A stretch of 19,395 nucleotides of DNA from JALOTE01 sp031422195 (GCA_031422195.1 JANOPZ010000070.1:1-19395); one strand, 5' to 3'; counted from the stretch's first letter, positions 1 to 8,560 are shown. Numbers and translations are program-made. Notes: a model not told the origin generated them from the sequence alone.

Positions 1-1670
1 ACCATCGCCAAGAAAAGTTTGGCTTCAATCTTGGCCCTTATGAAGGCAATTGCAAAGCGCATTGGATCTCGAAAGAGGATGCAATGCCTGATGATTTTTC
101 ATTCCAGCTTTTCCCCGACGATCTGGAACGGCTTGAATGGCATATCAACGATGCTGTGGCCCGCGTGCCTTTGCTGGGCACAACCGGCCTTTCACGGGTG
201 ATCAACGGGCCAATCCCCTACACGCCAGATGGTTACCCGCTGCTGGGGCCAATGCCGGGCGTGCCCAATGCTTTTGAAGCCTGCGTCTTTACGTTTGGCA
301 TTTGCCAAGCCGGTGGCGCGGGCAAAGTGCTTGCCGAATGGGTGATGCACGGCCAAACCGAATGGGATATGTGGGCGGTTGATCCAAGGCGTTTTACTGG
401 TTTTGAAAATCCGGACTATTGCATTGCCAAGGGCATGGAAACCTACGGCCATGAATATGCGGTGCATTTTCCAACTCATGCTTGGCCGGCCGGGCGTAAT
501 CAAAAACAATCCGCCGTGCACGACCGTATCATTGCGCAAAATGGCCAAATGGGGGCCTTTAATGGATGGGAGCGCGCCAATTGGTATGCGCGAACTCACG
601 ATGATACCAGCGAAGAAGGCAGCCGGACCTTTGCCCGCAAAGGCCCGTGGTTTGAAGCCGTCAAAGATGAATGCCTTGCGGTGCGCGATGCAGCCGGAAT
701 TTTGGATTTGCCGGGCTTCTCGCGGTATCGCCTGCGGGGTGAGGGCGCGCGGGAATGGCTCTCGACTTTAATAACGGGCGTTGTGCCCAAGCCCGGGAGA
801 ATTGGGCTCGGCTATTTTGCCGATGAGAAAGGCCGGATCGTTACTGAAATGTCGATTATGGCTTTGGCCGATGATTTATTCTTTCTGATCACTGCGGCAG
901 TGGCACAAAGCCATGATTTTGAATGGCTGATCAATCACAAGCCGCAGGGCACAAGTTTTACGCTTAGTGATGTCACAACAGAGTTTTCTTGCCAAATTTT
1001 GAGTGGGCCAAAGTCGCGGGCAATTTTGTCTGGTATTTCAACTGCTGATCTTTCCTTATCATGGCTCACGCATCAATCTGCGCAAATTGCTGGTCTTTGG
1101 TGTCAATTGGTGCGCGTGTCTTTTGCCGGCGAACTCGGCTGGGAGATCCACTCCAAAACCGCAGATACGCCAGCTATTTATGATGCAATTATAGCGGCCG
1201 GTAAACCGCATGGCCTCAAACCGTTTGGCATGTTTGCGCTCAATTCCATGCGATTGGAAAAAGGCTACCGGGCTTGGAAGGGCGATCTTTCAACCGATTA
1301 TACGGTTCTGCAGGGCGGCCTTGAGCGCTTTATTAAATGGGAAAAGCCAGACTTTTTAGGCAAGGCGGCGTTGGCCTCTGAAAAACAGCATGGCGTGACC
1401 AAACGCTTTGTAACGCTGATTATTGACGCTGGTGAAAATGATGCACCCTACATGTCAACGCTATGGCATGACGGCCATGTGGTCGGAGAAACCACGTCAG
1501 GTGGTTGGGGCCACCGCGTTGGTAAATCGATAGCGCTGGGGATGCTGCGCGCTGATTTAGCCGTTGCAGGAACAACGCTTGACGTCGAAATTTTCGGCCA
1601 ACGTTTTGCCGCAACAGTTCAGCCAGATGCACCAATTTACGATCCGCTTAACGAGAAATTGCGCGCTTAG
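1..1670 (+). CDS. FAD-dependent/GcvT-type dehydrogenase (dimethylglycine/sarcosine dehydrogenase-like), 5' partial
   Basis: The reading frame is open from base 3 to the TAG at 1668-1670, so the start lies before the window; the ATG at 84 is internal because in-frame coding (GFNLGPYEGNCKAHW) runs ahead of it. The visible protein has the tail of a DAO-type FAD oxidoreductase domain (PDGYPLLGPMPGV, then FGICQAGGAGKVLAEW), followed from about base 570 by an aminomethyltransferase (GcvT) domain and its C-terminal barrel (KGYRAWKGDLSTDYT). That fusion is typical of dimethylglycine and sarcosine dehydrogenases, which remove N-methyl groups and pass the one-carbon unit to tetrahydrofolate. The substrate cannot be read from the sequence; other methylated amines are possible. 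The FAD-binding Rossmann motif lies outside the window. It converges on the aruI-like gene. Confidence 0.85.
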   Translation, partial: HRQEKFGFNLGPYEGNCKAHWISKEDAMPDDFSFQLFPDDLERLEWHINDAVARVPLLGTTGLSRVINGPIPYTPDGYPLLGPMPGVPNAFEACVFTFGICQAGGAGKVLAEWVMHGQTEWDMWAVDPRRFTGFENPDYCIAKGMETYGHEYAVHFPTHAWPAGRNQKQSAVHDRIIAQNGQMGAFNGWERANWYARTHDDTSEEGSRTFARKGPWFEAVKDECLAVRDAAGILDLPGFSRYRLRGEGAREWLSTLITGVVPKPGRIGLGYFADEKGRIVTEMSIMALADDLFFLITAAVAQSHDFEWLINHKPQGTSFTLSDVTTEFSCQILSGPKSRAILSGISTADLSLSWLTHQSAQIAGLWCQLVRVSFAGELGWEIHSKTADTPAIYDAIIAAGKPHGLKPFGMFALNSMRLEKGYRAWKGDLSTDYTVLQGGLERFIKWEKPDFLGKAALASEKQHGVTKRFVTLIIDAGENDAPYMSTLWHDGHVVGETTSGGWGHRVGKSIALGMLRADLAVAGTTLDVEIFGQRFAATVQPDAPIYDPLNEKLRA

Positions 1671-1791
1671 ACCGGTTCTCGATCATGACCAGTCGTATTC
1701 GGATGAAAAGCGGATTGAATTAAATACATTGAGCGTTGTTCTTTTGATCTCACTGTTACGATCAATTTGAACCTTGCTCAAAGATCCTGAT

Positions 1792-3369
1792 TTAATTGGC
1801 AGTAATTTCGATTAAAAGCGGACGCTGCGGAAATTGTGCGATTGTTGCGAAATTAAAACCAGCGTCAGCCTTTAACGCGGTTACGCCATAGGCGCCTGCA
1901 ATTTTTACAAAATCCGGTGGGCTTGGCGTTACGCCAATGGCTTCAACGCCAGCAGCAAGCATCGAGTTTTCAATCTCTTGGTAGCCTTTATTGTTCCATA
2001 CGACAAAAATAACATTTGTGTTTTCATCTTTGGCAGTGCCAATTTCGGCCAATGAAAACTGGAAGCCGCCATCACCCACGAGGCAAACGACGGGTCGATC
2101 AGGTGCCGCTAAAGCTGCGCCAATTCCAGATGGCGGGCCATAACCCAAAGCGCCAAATCCTGTTGACGCATTAAACCAGGACGAAGGTTGCGGAACTCCG
2201 AGATAGAGATTGCCGGCGTAAACGAGCTGCGTTGAATCGCCGACAATAATCGCATTCGGCAACACTTCATAAATCTGTTCGCAAAAACGCACATGGCTTT
2301 GATAGGCGGGCGCCAGTTCTGCAAATGCAGCGTTTCGGGCAGTCATTGCACGAGCGGCGCCAAGCTGTTTTGAACCCGAAATATACGGAAGCAGCACTTG
2401 AACAAATGTCGTCACATCGGCTTCAATTGGCAGAGTGGTTTCAGGCTTGCGGGCGAGTTGAGTGGCATCGATATCTACGCGAATAAGTTTAGCCAAATCC
2501 GGAAAGCCGCCCGTGTCATACATATCAAAATCGGTCGGGCCAAATTCGGTGCCTAGTGCCAGAACCAAATCGGCTTCGGTCAATAGTTTGCGCACTGCTT
2601 TAAGGCTTGGGCTGGCAGGAACGCTTAGTGGATGCTTTCCAATAATTCCCCTCGCATTGGTCGTTTCTACGACCGGCGCATTCAGTTTTTCTGCCAATTG
2701 CCGAATAAAGTGACCCGCCCGCACTGCACCACCACCACAAACTATTACCGGCTGTTTGGCGGCATTTAATAACAAAGCGGCTTGGCTGATTGTTTCTACA
2801 AAGGAAGCAACTGGTTTTTGAACCGACAAATCAAACTCCGGCAACGTAATCTGCATTTTCATTACGTCGGTTGGAATTTCAATATGCACAGGGCCGGGGC
2901 GGCCTTTCGTCATCTTGAGGAAAGCCTCAGCCAAAACCGCACCCAAATTATCCGGCACCATCAATGTATGCGACCATAGTGCAATGGTTTTTATCATTGC
3001 AGATTGATCCGGCAATTCATGCAAATAACCTAAGCCCTTGCCAAGCGTTTCGCGCGCATTGACGCCGGTTATGACCAGCATTGGAATTGAGTCAGCGCGT
3101 GCCTGCGCCATGCCTGTCAGCGCATTGGTCAGGCCGGGTCCGGTGATCAAAATGCAGACACCCGGCTTGCCGGAGACGCGGGCGTAGCCATCCGCCATAA
3201 AAGCAGCGCTTTGCTCATGACGCGGCGTGACGTGGCGAATGTTGCTTGCTGCCAGCCCGCGGTACAGTTCAATTGTGTGTACGCCCGGAATACCAAATAC
3301 GGTATCAACGCCAGCTTGCCCCAAAAGGCGAATGAGCGCTTCTCCAACCGTAAGCAACGACGATTTCAT
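1792..3369 (-). CDS. aruI: ThDP-dependent 2-ketoarginine (5-guanidino-2-oxopentanoate) decarboxylase-like, AruI type
   Basis: 525 aa with the three-part layout of the acetolactate synthase/decarboxylase family. The N-terminal pyrimidine domain carries the catalytic Glu in PRHEQSAAFMADGYAR (E52), and the C-terminal pyrophosphate domain carries the ThDP motif GDGGFQFS...WNNKGY (GDG at about 432-434, NN at 459-460). AruI converts 2-ketoarginine to 4-guanidinobutyraldehyde and CO2 in the arginine transaminase pathway. The assignment rests on the ATGA overlap with the AruH-like transaminase, which makes the substrate of this enzyme, together with family resemblance. It is not acetolactate synthase by context, since no ilvN-type small subunit is nearby. 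It is last in a four-gene operon. The next pathway enzymes, an aldehyde dehydrogenase and a guanidinobutyrase, are not in the window. A methylated 2-ketoarginine is an alternative substrate. Confidence 0.8.
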   Translation of the reverse strand: MKSSLLTVGEALIRLLGQAGVDTVFGIPGVHTIELYRGLAASNIRHVTPRHEQSAAFMADGYARVSGKPGVCILITGPGLTNALTGMAQARADSIPMLVITGVNARETLGKGLGYLHELPDQSAMIKTIALWSHTLMVPDNLGAVLAEAFLKMTKGRPGPVHIEIPTDVMKMQITLPEFDLSVQKPVASFVETISQAALLLNAAKQPVIVCGGGAVRAGHFIRQLAEKLNAPVVETTNARGIIGKHPLSVPASPSLKAVRKLLTEADLVLALGTEFGPTDFDMYDTGGFPDLAKLIRVDIDATQLARKPETTLPIEADVTTFVQVLLPYISGSKQLGAARAMTARNAAFAELAPAYQSHVRFCEQIYEVLPNAIIVGDSTQLVYAGNLYLGVPQPSSWFNASTGFGALGYGPPSGIGAALAAPDRPVVCLVGDGGFQFSLAEIGTAKDENTNVIFVVWNNKGYQEIENSMLAAGVEAIGVTPSPPDFVKIAGAYGVTALKADAGFNFATIAQFPQRPLLIEITAN

Positions 3370-4544
3370 GCTGCTTTATCCGTAAGGCTGGCTGTAAAAT
3401 GTGCGATCCGCTTTGCCGCTTCCAAAATCTGTGTATCCGGCACGGTTAGGCTAAGCCGAATAAAATTGCGCGCGTTGTCGCCAAATGATGTGCCGGGCAT
3501 TACCGCGACACCTGCTTCCAACAACGACCAAGCATAAGCCTCACCATCAAGTCCGCTGCCTGAAACATCAACAACCAAAAACATGCCGGCTTTTGGCATC
3601 AGCGGGCTTAAGCCCGGCACATTTTGTAAGTGCGCCATAAGAACTTTAGCGCGGCGTTCATAGGCTTGGCGCATGCGTTGCGCTGTCGGCAAGTTTTGGC
3701 CCAACGCCCATTCTGTCATATCGGCGAGAAATGGCTGATTGCCGAACAACATGGATTCCGACAGCGGCAAAAGCCTTTCACAAAACTCTTCTGGCCCGAC
3801 AACCCAACCCGAACGAAAGCCCGGCGCTGCAAGCATTTTAGAAATTGACGACACGGCCACAACGCGGTCAGCTAAGTTGGGCATATCAAACGGCGAGGCA
3901 AACTCACCATCAAATACCAGTTCTTCATAGACTTCATCGCAAACCAGCCAGAGGTCGTGTTTGACGCAAATAGCGCCAATGGCGGCAATGTCGGCTTTCG
4001 TCATCACCGCGCCGGTCGGGTTGTGCGGCGAATTCAGCAACAGCACGCGCGAGCGTGGCGTTATGACGGCTTCAAGATCTGCCGCTTGCATTCTAAACCC
4101 ATGTTCAGGCCGCAGACGCACACTGACACGGGTCGCACCGCTGGAACGGATGATGCCCTCATAAGTTGCATAAGACGGGTCGCCCACCAGCACTTCGTCG
4201 CCCTGACCGGCTAGCCCCATGATCGTGGCGAAGAGGCCGGTCTGCGTGCCGGGAAAGCACATGATATTGTTTGGCGTAATGCCAGCACGGCGCTTTGAAT
4301 AGCGTGTTGCCAATGCTTGCAACAAACCAGGTTCGCCCCGACCATTAGAATACCGCGTCCGCCCGGCCTTCATTGCTTGATGAGCGACATCAAACAAAGC
4401 CGTTTCTGGCGGTAAGTCAGGTTCACCAATGGTCAGCTCAATTATGTTTTGGCCTTGGCTTTGCAGTGCTCGGGCACGATGATGAATGGCCCATTTGGCA
4501 GCACCTGTATCGGCCAGCCGTTCTGTGATTGGGGCAAAACGCAT
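3366..4544 (-). CDS. aruH: PLP-dependent aminotransferase, arginine:pyruvate transaminase-like (AruH)
   Basis: 392 aa, the normal size of a fold-type I aspartate aminotransferase. Visible landmarks are NSPHNPTGAV (N175), the CDEVYEEL motif (D203, Y206), the Schiff-base lysine in SSISKML (K236), the phosphate-binding arginine in GFRSGW (R244) and the carboxylate-binding arginine near the C-terminus (NFIRLSL). AruH moves the alpha-amino group of L-arginine to pyruvate, giving 2-ketoarginine and alanine. The pairing with an AruI-like decarboxylase, with stop and start overlapping by 4 bases, is the main reason for the specific call; on sequence alone it could be another class I aminotransferase. 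It begins 4 bases after the TetR gene ends, so the two are probably translated from one message. Confidence 0.8.
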   Translation of the reverse strand: MRFAPITERLADTGAAKWAIHHRARALQSQGQNIIELTIGEPDLPPETALFDVAHQAMKAGRTRYSNGRGEPGLLQALATRYSKRRAGITPNNIMCFPGTQTGLFATIMGLAGQGDEVLVGDPSYATYEGIIRSSGATRVSVRLRPEHGFRMQAADLEAVITPRSRVLLLNSPHNPTGAVMTKADIAAIGAICVKHDLWLVCDEVYEELVFDGEFASPFDMPNLADRVVAVSSISKMLAAPGFRSGWVVGPEEFCERLLPLSESMLFGNQPFLADMTEWALGQNLPTAQRMRQAYERRAKVLMAHLQNVPGLSPLMPKAGMFLVVDVSGSGLDGEAYAWSLLEAGVAVMPGTSFGDNARNFIRLSLTVPDTQILEAAKRIAHFTASLTDKAA

Positions 4545-4548
4545 GAGG

Positions 4549-5178
4549 TCAATCCTTTAATTGATTGGGGTCAAGACCAAGAAGCCGCGCGCCGCATTCT
4601 TGCGCAAACGCTACCACGTCGATGGAATTGAATTCTTCCGGTGAAATTGAAAACTCAATCCACAAACCGTCAATTAGCGCGTTTACTGCAATAGACTGGC
4701 TGTGAATCAAAGATGAAATTGGCGTGAGGCCACGCTCAACGGTCAGGTCATAAATGAGGGTTTCGACATTTTTTCTAAATCCGCGATAGCCGTCACGATG
4801 GATGGCTGCCATAGCAGCATCAGTGTTGACCGCACTGATGAAGGCCGCCCAGAGCGACAAGGTTTTCGAATCGACCAGTGGTGCTGTCAGGTTGGCGCGG
4901 ATGAAGCGGGCCAAACGCAACGCCGCCGCTCCCTCGCCCACCGCTTCGTTGATGGTCGCCGTCATGTCCGCTGAAAGTTTGGCGTATGCTGCTTCAACCA
5001 ATCGCTCTTTGGTGTGAAAATACCGACGGATGAGACCCGGCGTAATGCCTGCCTTCAATGCCACTTCGCGTACGGTTGTTCCTGCCAGACCAAACTCAGC
5101 AATGCATTCCAATGTCGCCTCAATCAAGTCGTGCTGGCGGACGGCTTCCGGCTCACGGTGGTAAGGGCGGCGGGCCAT
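4549..5178 (-). CDS. TetR/AcrR-family transcriptional regulator
   Basis: 209 aa from the ATG at 5178 (MARRPYHREPEAV). An upstream in-frame ATG at 5256 would run into the preceding gene and adds no domain, so it is rejected. The N-terminal helix-turn-helix is clear (TTVREVALKAGITPGLIRRYFHTKERL, with T-x-x-x-I-A-type spacing and the conserved YF), and the rest is a ligand-binding domain of BetI-like length. It lies inside the operon it most likely controls, 4 bases from the hydrolase gene before it and 4 from the aminotransferase gene after it. The 27-bp inverted repeat at 6096-6122 is the best operator candidate. The natural ligand would be expected to be the pathway substrate or a keto derivative of it, which is inference. 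Confidence 0.85.
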   Translation of the reverse strand: MARRPYHREPEAVRQHDLIEATLECIAEFGLAGTTVREVALKAGITPGLIRRYFHTKERLVEAAYAKLSADMTATINEAVGEGAAALRLARFIRANLTAPLVDSKTLSLWAAFISAVNTDAAMAAIHRDGYRGFRKNVETLIYDLTVERGLTPISSLIHSQSIAVNALIDGLWIEFSISPEEFNSIDVVAFAQECGARLLGLDPNQLKD

Positions 5179-5182
5179 ATGA

Positions 5183-6055
5183 TCAGCGCCGCAAAATTGG
5201 ACGGGTGAGGCAGGTTGGCCCGCCTTCGCACGGAATGCACAAAGCGTCGGCTGCAAATGTGGTTACCTTGCAGCCTGCCTTTTCCATCACGCGGCGCGTA
5301 CCGTCAAAGCCCGCCACCATTAAAACATCACTCGGTTTGAGCGGCAGCACGTTTAAGTTTAGCCCGCTTGAGGCCGCAAACTCTTCTGCCGGTGCGGCAA
5401 TCATTTTGATCTTATGGCTGTCGAGCAATTGCCAAAACGCCACCGGCAACATGGGCAAATGCACCAAAGCCAGATCATCGGCTAGAGGTGAAATGATTGA
5501 CATCAAATGCAGGCAGGCATCAAGGCCGTGGAAGAATGGCAAATCAAACCCAAGTACTGTGATGCCCAAAGGCGCGAGCAGTGCTTGCATTTGCTCAATA
5601 CCATTTTGGTTGGAGCGGACACCGCGGCCGATTGCCAAAATATCTCTTGTGACCCAAACGCAATCACCGCCTTCAACAGTGCCCGGCGCTTGAATTTCAC
5701 CCAAAATTGGAATGCCTGCTTTGGTGTAAGCAGCTTTGTGCAGGGCTGGTTCTTTTTCGCGGGCTGGCTTACCCATCCGCAATATAATTGCGCCTTTGTC
5801 AGTCATCAATGATGGGTCATGGGTAAACATTGAATCGGCAAGACCGTCGCCTTCATCTTCGATCCAAAGAATTTCCGCGCCCGATGCGGCAACCAGCCGT
5901 GCGAAAGCCGCATGCTGGGCAATCGCTTTTGAACCATCAAAGCCAGCGCCATAGTGCCAAAATTGCGGGTCAGCCATTAAGAGACTTGGTCCTGGTCGCC
6001 GCATCAGCACGCGGGCCAGCGGCTTGGCCATTTCTTGGCATCCAAAAGACAACAT
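5183..6055 (-). CDS. Arginine deiminase/DDAH-superfamily guanidino hydrolase (dimethylarginine dimethylaminohydrolase-like)
   Basis: 290 aa, close to DDAH size and much shorter than arginine deiminases of about 400 aa. The superfamily's catalytic landmarks are in order: FTHDP (D80), GTVEGGD (E128, D131), HGLD (H176, D179) and, near the C-terminus, the nucleophilic cysteine in GGPTCLTRP (C282). DDAH cleaves N-omega-methylated arginines to citrulline and methylamines; related enzymes deiminate arginine or transfer the amidino group. Active-site reading supports a guanidine-modifying hydrolase, but the exact substrate is not decidable here. The ATG at 6055 has a good ribosome site (TAAGG, 7 bases before); a second ATG at 6031 is possible. 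First gene of the operon, with a TATAAT-containing promoter upstream. A signal peptide is not seen, so it is cytoplasmic. Confidence 0.8.
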   Translation of the reverse strand: MLSFGCQEMAKPLARVLMRRPGPSLLMADPQFWHYGAGFDGSKAIAQHAAFARLVAASGAEILWIEDEGDGLADSMFTHDPSLMTDKGAIILRMGKPAREKEPALHKAAYTKAGIPILGEIQAPGTVEGGDCVWVTRDILAIGRGVRSNQNGIEQMQALLAPLGITVLGFDLPFFHGLDACLHLMSIISPLADDLALVHLPMLPVAFWQLLDSHKIKMIAAPAEEFAASSGLNLNVLPLKPSDVLMVAGFDGTRRVMEKAGCKVTTFAADALCIPCEGGPTCLTRPILRR

Positions 6056-6090
6056 GTTTAAACCTTACTTTGCGGCAATCACTATTTTGA

Positions 6091-6122
6091 ATTATACGCT
6101 TGAATAATTGTCACGCAAGCGT
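6091..6122 (-). promoter_or_regulatory. Leftward promoter with overlapping 27-bp inverted repeat (candidate TetR operator)
   Basis: On the minus strand a consensus -10 TATAAT lies at 6096-6091, with TTGCGT as a weak -35 at 6118-6113 and a 16-base spacer. A perfect 7-bp inverted repeat, ACGCTTG at 6096-6102 and CAAGCGT at 6116-6122 with 13 bases between, covers the -35 and the spacer. The predicted leader is about 30 bases with a TAAGG ribosome site. A TetR gene sits in the operon below, so repression through this palindrome is the simple reading. No convincing rightward promoter was found, but the site could also control the ABC genes. Confidence 0.5.
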
Positions 6123-6167
6123 CACGATGAAAAAAAGGCGCTAAATTGCCTGCCGGGAACTGGAAGT

Positions 6168-6974
6168 TTGATCTTACAGACGAGTTCACAATTGGCTAAT
6201 AGCGGCACTTCGGTGCCAGCTGTGCGTATTACGGATTTGTATAAAAAATTTGGCTCACTCGAAGTGCTGAAAGGCATTTCGTTAACCGCGCCCATCGGCG
6301 GCGTGGTGGCGATTATTGGCGGGTCTGGATCCGGCAAATCCACGATGTTGCGCTGTATTAACATGCTTGAAACGCCAACATCCGGCCGTATTGAACTCCA
6401 CGGCGAAGAGCTGCTTTTGCAAGCTGACGGTAAAGGCGGCCTGGTCGCCAAGGACGCCAAACAATTGCGCCGTATCCGTTCGCGTTTGGCGATGGTGTTT
6501 CAGAGCTTTAATCTCTGGCAGCATTTAACCGTGCTCGGCAATATTATTGAAGTGCCGGTGCAAGTACTGGGCATGAGCAAAGACGAAGCGATTGCCAAGG
6601 CAGAAAAACTGCTGGCTCGTGTTGGCCTTGCCGAAAAGCGCGATGTCTATCCGGCCTTTTTATCAGGTGGTCAGCAACAGCGCGCCGCTATTGCACGTGC
6701 ACTCGCGGTTGACCCGAAAGTGATGCTGTTTGATGAACCGACATCCGCGCTTGACCCTGAATTGGTGGGTGAGGTTTTGGCAGTTATCGCAGATCTGGCA
6801 CGTGAAGGGCGCACCATGCTGCTGGTCACCCATGAAATGCGGTTTGCGCGGGATGTCGCAAGCCACGTGGTTTTTCTGGCAAACGGAAAAATCGAAGAGG
6901 AAGGCGCGCCGGAAAAACTCTATGGCGCGCCCCAATCTGAGAAATTGAAAAAGTTTCTCGCAAAAGTTCAATAA
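6168..6974 (+). CDS. Amino-acid ABC transporter ATP-binding protein (ArtP/AotP/HisP-like)
   Basis: ATPase that powers uptake through the two permeases encoded downstream. Motifs in order: Walker A GGSGSGKST, Q-loop VFQSFNLWQHLTV, signature LSGGQQQR, Walker B VMLFDEPTSALDPE, and the switch histidine in VTHEMRFARD. The segment LLQADGKGGLVAKDAKQLRRIR is the insertion typical of basic/polar amino-acid (PAAT) ATPases. The start is uncertain. TTG at 6168 is chosen because GGGAA lies 8 bases before it, the protein is then 268 aa (near the usual 250-260), and the inverted repeat at 6096-6122 stays in the promoter region. The alternative is TTG at 6108, which would add 20 residues with no family resemblance. 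The binding-protein gene follows after 28 bases. Confidence 0.9.
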   Translation: MILQTSSQLANSGTSVPAVRITDLYKKFGSLEVLKGISLTAPIGGVVAIIGGSGSGKSTMLRCINMLETPTSGRIELHGEELLLQADGKGGLVAKDAKQLRRIRSRLAMVFQSFNLWQHLTVLGNIIEVPVQVLGMSKDEAIAKAEKLLARVGLAEKRDVYPAFLSGGQQQRAAIARALAVDPKVMLFDEPTSALDPELVGEVLAVIADLAREGRTMLLVTHEMRFARDVASHVVFLANGKIEEEGAPEKLYGAPQSEKLKKFLAKVQ

Positions 6975-7002
6975 ATAGAAAATATCAACAGGAGCCTACC
7001 TC

Positions 7003-7779
7003 ATGAAAAAACTAATGACCGCAACCTTGGTTGCTTTCACCGCCAGCCTTTTAGCCTCTTCTGCTTTTGCAGCGCCTGTGCGCGTTGGCGTAGCTGCTGA
7101 ACCCTATCCACCGTTCACATCGCCTGATGCTTCAGGCGTCTGGGTTGGTTGGGAAGTTGATTTCATGAATGCTGTTTGCGCTGAAGCCAAACTCGAATGC
7201 GTGGTGACACCCGTTGCATGGGACGGAATTATCCCTGCGCTGACGGAAAATAAAATCGACGTTATCATGTCATCCATGTCAATCACCGAAGAACGCATGA
7301 AGACAATCGACTTTTCGAATAAATATTACAACACGCCAGCCGCCGTTGCTGTGACCAAAGGTTCTGGCATTGCGGCAACACCAGAAGGCCTCAAAGGCAA
7401 AATCGTCGGTGTTCAGGTTTCAACCATTCACGCTGATTACGCCGCCAAATATTTTGCACCAACCGCCGCTGAAGTTAAAATCTACCAGACACAAGATGAG
7501 GCCAATCAGGATCTTGCTGCTGGCCGTGTTGATGCAATCTTGGCTGACTCTTTGACACTGGCCGACTTCGTTAAATCTGAATCCGGTGCAGCCTGCTGTG
7601 AAATTGCTGGCAATGTGGCCGACGATGCAGCGATTTTGGGCGCAGGTGTTGGTGTTGGTATGCGCAAAGGCGATGCGATGAAAGACACTTTCAATACAGC
7701 TATTGCTGCTATTCGTGCCAATGGCACTTATGACACGTTCTCTAAAAAATGGTTTGCCTTCGACGTTTACGGCAAATAA
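7003..7779 (+). CDS. Periplasmic amino-acid-binding protein (SBP family 3, ArtJ/HisJ/AotJ-like)
   Basis: 258 aa with a classic Sec signal peptide: KK, a hydrophobic stretch, then ASSAFA before APVRVG, cleavage near residue 23. Family-3 binding-protein features are EPYPPF at 33-38, the C59-C66 pair spaced as in the HisJ disulfide, SITEERMKTIDFS with the carboxylate-binding arginine (R98), and ILADSL with the amino-group-binding aspartate (D182). It captures a basic or polar amino acid in the periplasm and hands it to the permeases. Divergent placement from arginine genes points to arginine or a derivative, which is inference. A GGAG ribosome site precedes the ATG. A strong hairpin terminator follows it inside the operon, which would keep binding-protein levels above permease levels. 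Confidence 0.9.
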   Translation: MKKLMTATLVAFTASLLASSAFAAPVRVGVAAEPYPPFTSPDASGVWVGWEVDFMNAVCAEAKLECVVTPVAWDGIIPALTENKIDVIMSSMSITEERMKTIDFSNKYYNTPAAVAVTKGSGIAATPEGLKGKIVGVQVSTIHADYAAKYFAPTAAEVKIYQTQDEANQDLAAGRVDAILADSLTLADFVKSESGAACCEIAGNVADDAAILGAGVGVGMRKGDAMKDTFNTAIAAIRANGTYDTFSKKWFAFDVYGK

Positions 7780-7789
7780 TTAACCATTG

Positions 7790-7815
7790 ACGGCGGGGGA
7801 AACCCCGCCGTTTTT
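7790..7815 (+). terminator. Intra-operon rho-independent terminator or attenuator
   Basis: ACGGCGGGG (7790-7798) pairs perfectly with CCCCGCCGT (7803-7811) around a GAAA tetraloop, and is followed by a run of T (TTTTTA). It lies between the binding-protein stop and the first permease start. Partial termination here is a common way to make more binding protein than permease. Confidence 0.85.
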
Positions 7816-7828
7816 ATGTGGGGGCACA

Positions 7829-8560
7829 ATGATCGACTGGATCGCCAATCTGGCTGACTGGCACTTGCTGGCGCTCACCCCGCCGGGCTGGGGCATGACA
7901 CTGATCAATGGGTTCTTTGCTTCAATTCAAATTGCAGTTGGCGGCTTTTTGTTCGGATTGCTTCTCGGTATTGGTGGGGCAACCGGCAAACTATATGGTG
8001 GGCCTATAACCAAGGATTTGCTTGAAGTTTATACAACATTGGTGCGGGCTATCCCTGAATTGGTGCTGATCCTTTTATTGTTTTATGCCGGCTCTGGCGC
8101 AATCAACCGGATCCTTGAAGGCTTGGGATATCAGGCCATAAATATCAGTGGGCTTGCTGCCGGTATTTTCGTGATTGGCGTGGTTCAGGGCGCTTACCAA
8201 ACTGAAGTTTTACGCGGTGCATTTAAGGCCATTCCCTTTGGGCAGATTGAGGCTGCACGGGCTTTCGGCATGACGTCATCTCAAGTGTTGCGGCGTATCA
8301 CTTTGCCCGGCATGCTGCCGCACGCCATTCCCGGCCTTTCCAATTTGTGGCTGATTGCCACCAAAGACACGGCTTTGCTGGCAGTCGTTGGCTTTACTGA
8401 ATTAACCCTTGCCACGCGCCAAGCGGCAGGCACCACTAAATCCTATATGCTGTTTTTTTTGGCGGCTGGCGCGCTGTATCTACTGCTAACTTTGGTTTCC
8501 AATGTCGCAATATATTTTATTGAGAAGCGCGCCTGTAAGGGCCTGCCTGCACCGGTATGA
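7829..8560 (+). CDS. Amino-acid ABC transporter permease (HisQ/ArtQ/AotQ-like)
   Basis: 243 aa from the ATG at 7829, which has a GGGGG ribosome site. An earlier in-frame ATG at 7787 lies within the terminator hairpin region and is rejected. The protein has several hydrophobic segments and the cytoplasmic EAA loop of binding-protein-dependent permeases (GQIEAARAFGMTSSQVLRR, then LPGMLPHAIPGL), which docks on the ATPase. It belongs to the His/Glu/Gln/Arg/opine permease family and forms the membrane channel with the next gene product. Its stop overlaps the next start by 4 bases (ATGA), suggesting coupled translation and a fixed ratio of the two subunits. The substrate cannot be told from the sequence alone. 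Confidence 0.9.
   Translation: MIDWIANLADWHLLALTPPGWGMTLINGFFASIQIAVGGFLFGLLLGIGGATGKLYGGPITKDLLEVYTTLVRAIPELVLILLLFYAGSGAINRILEGLGYQAINISGLAAGIFVIGVVQGAYQTEVLRGAFKAIPFGQIEAARAFGMTSSQVLRRITLPGMLPHAIPGLSNLWLIATKDTALLAVVGFTELTLATRQAAGTTKSYMLFFLAAGALYLLLTLVSNVAIYFIEKRACKGLPAPV

Noticed and set aside
1744..1765. TTGATC/GATCAA inverted repeat between the convergent genes as a terminator
   Set aside because: Only 6 AT-rich bp with a 10-base loop and no real T run; too weak to call.
1792..3369. Biosynthetic acetolactate synthase large subunit
   Set aside because: No small subunit nearby and translational overlap with an AruH-like transaminase; the AruI role fits better.
5058..5693. 211-codon open frame on the plus strand opposite the TetR and hydrolase genes
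   Set aside because: Its translation is low-complexity and Ser/Pro-rich with no recognisable domain, and it is antisense to two well-supported genes.
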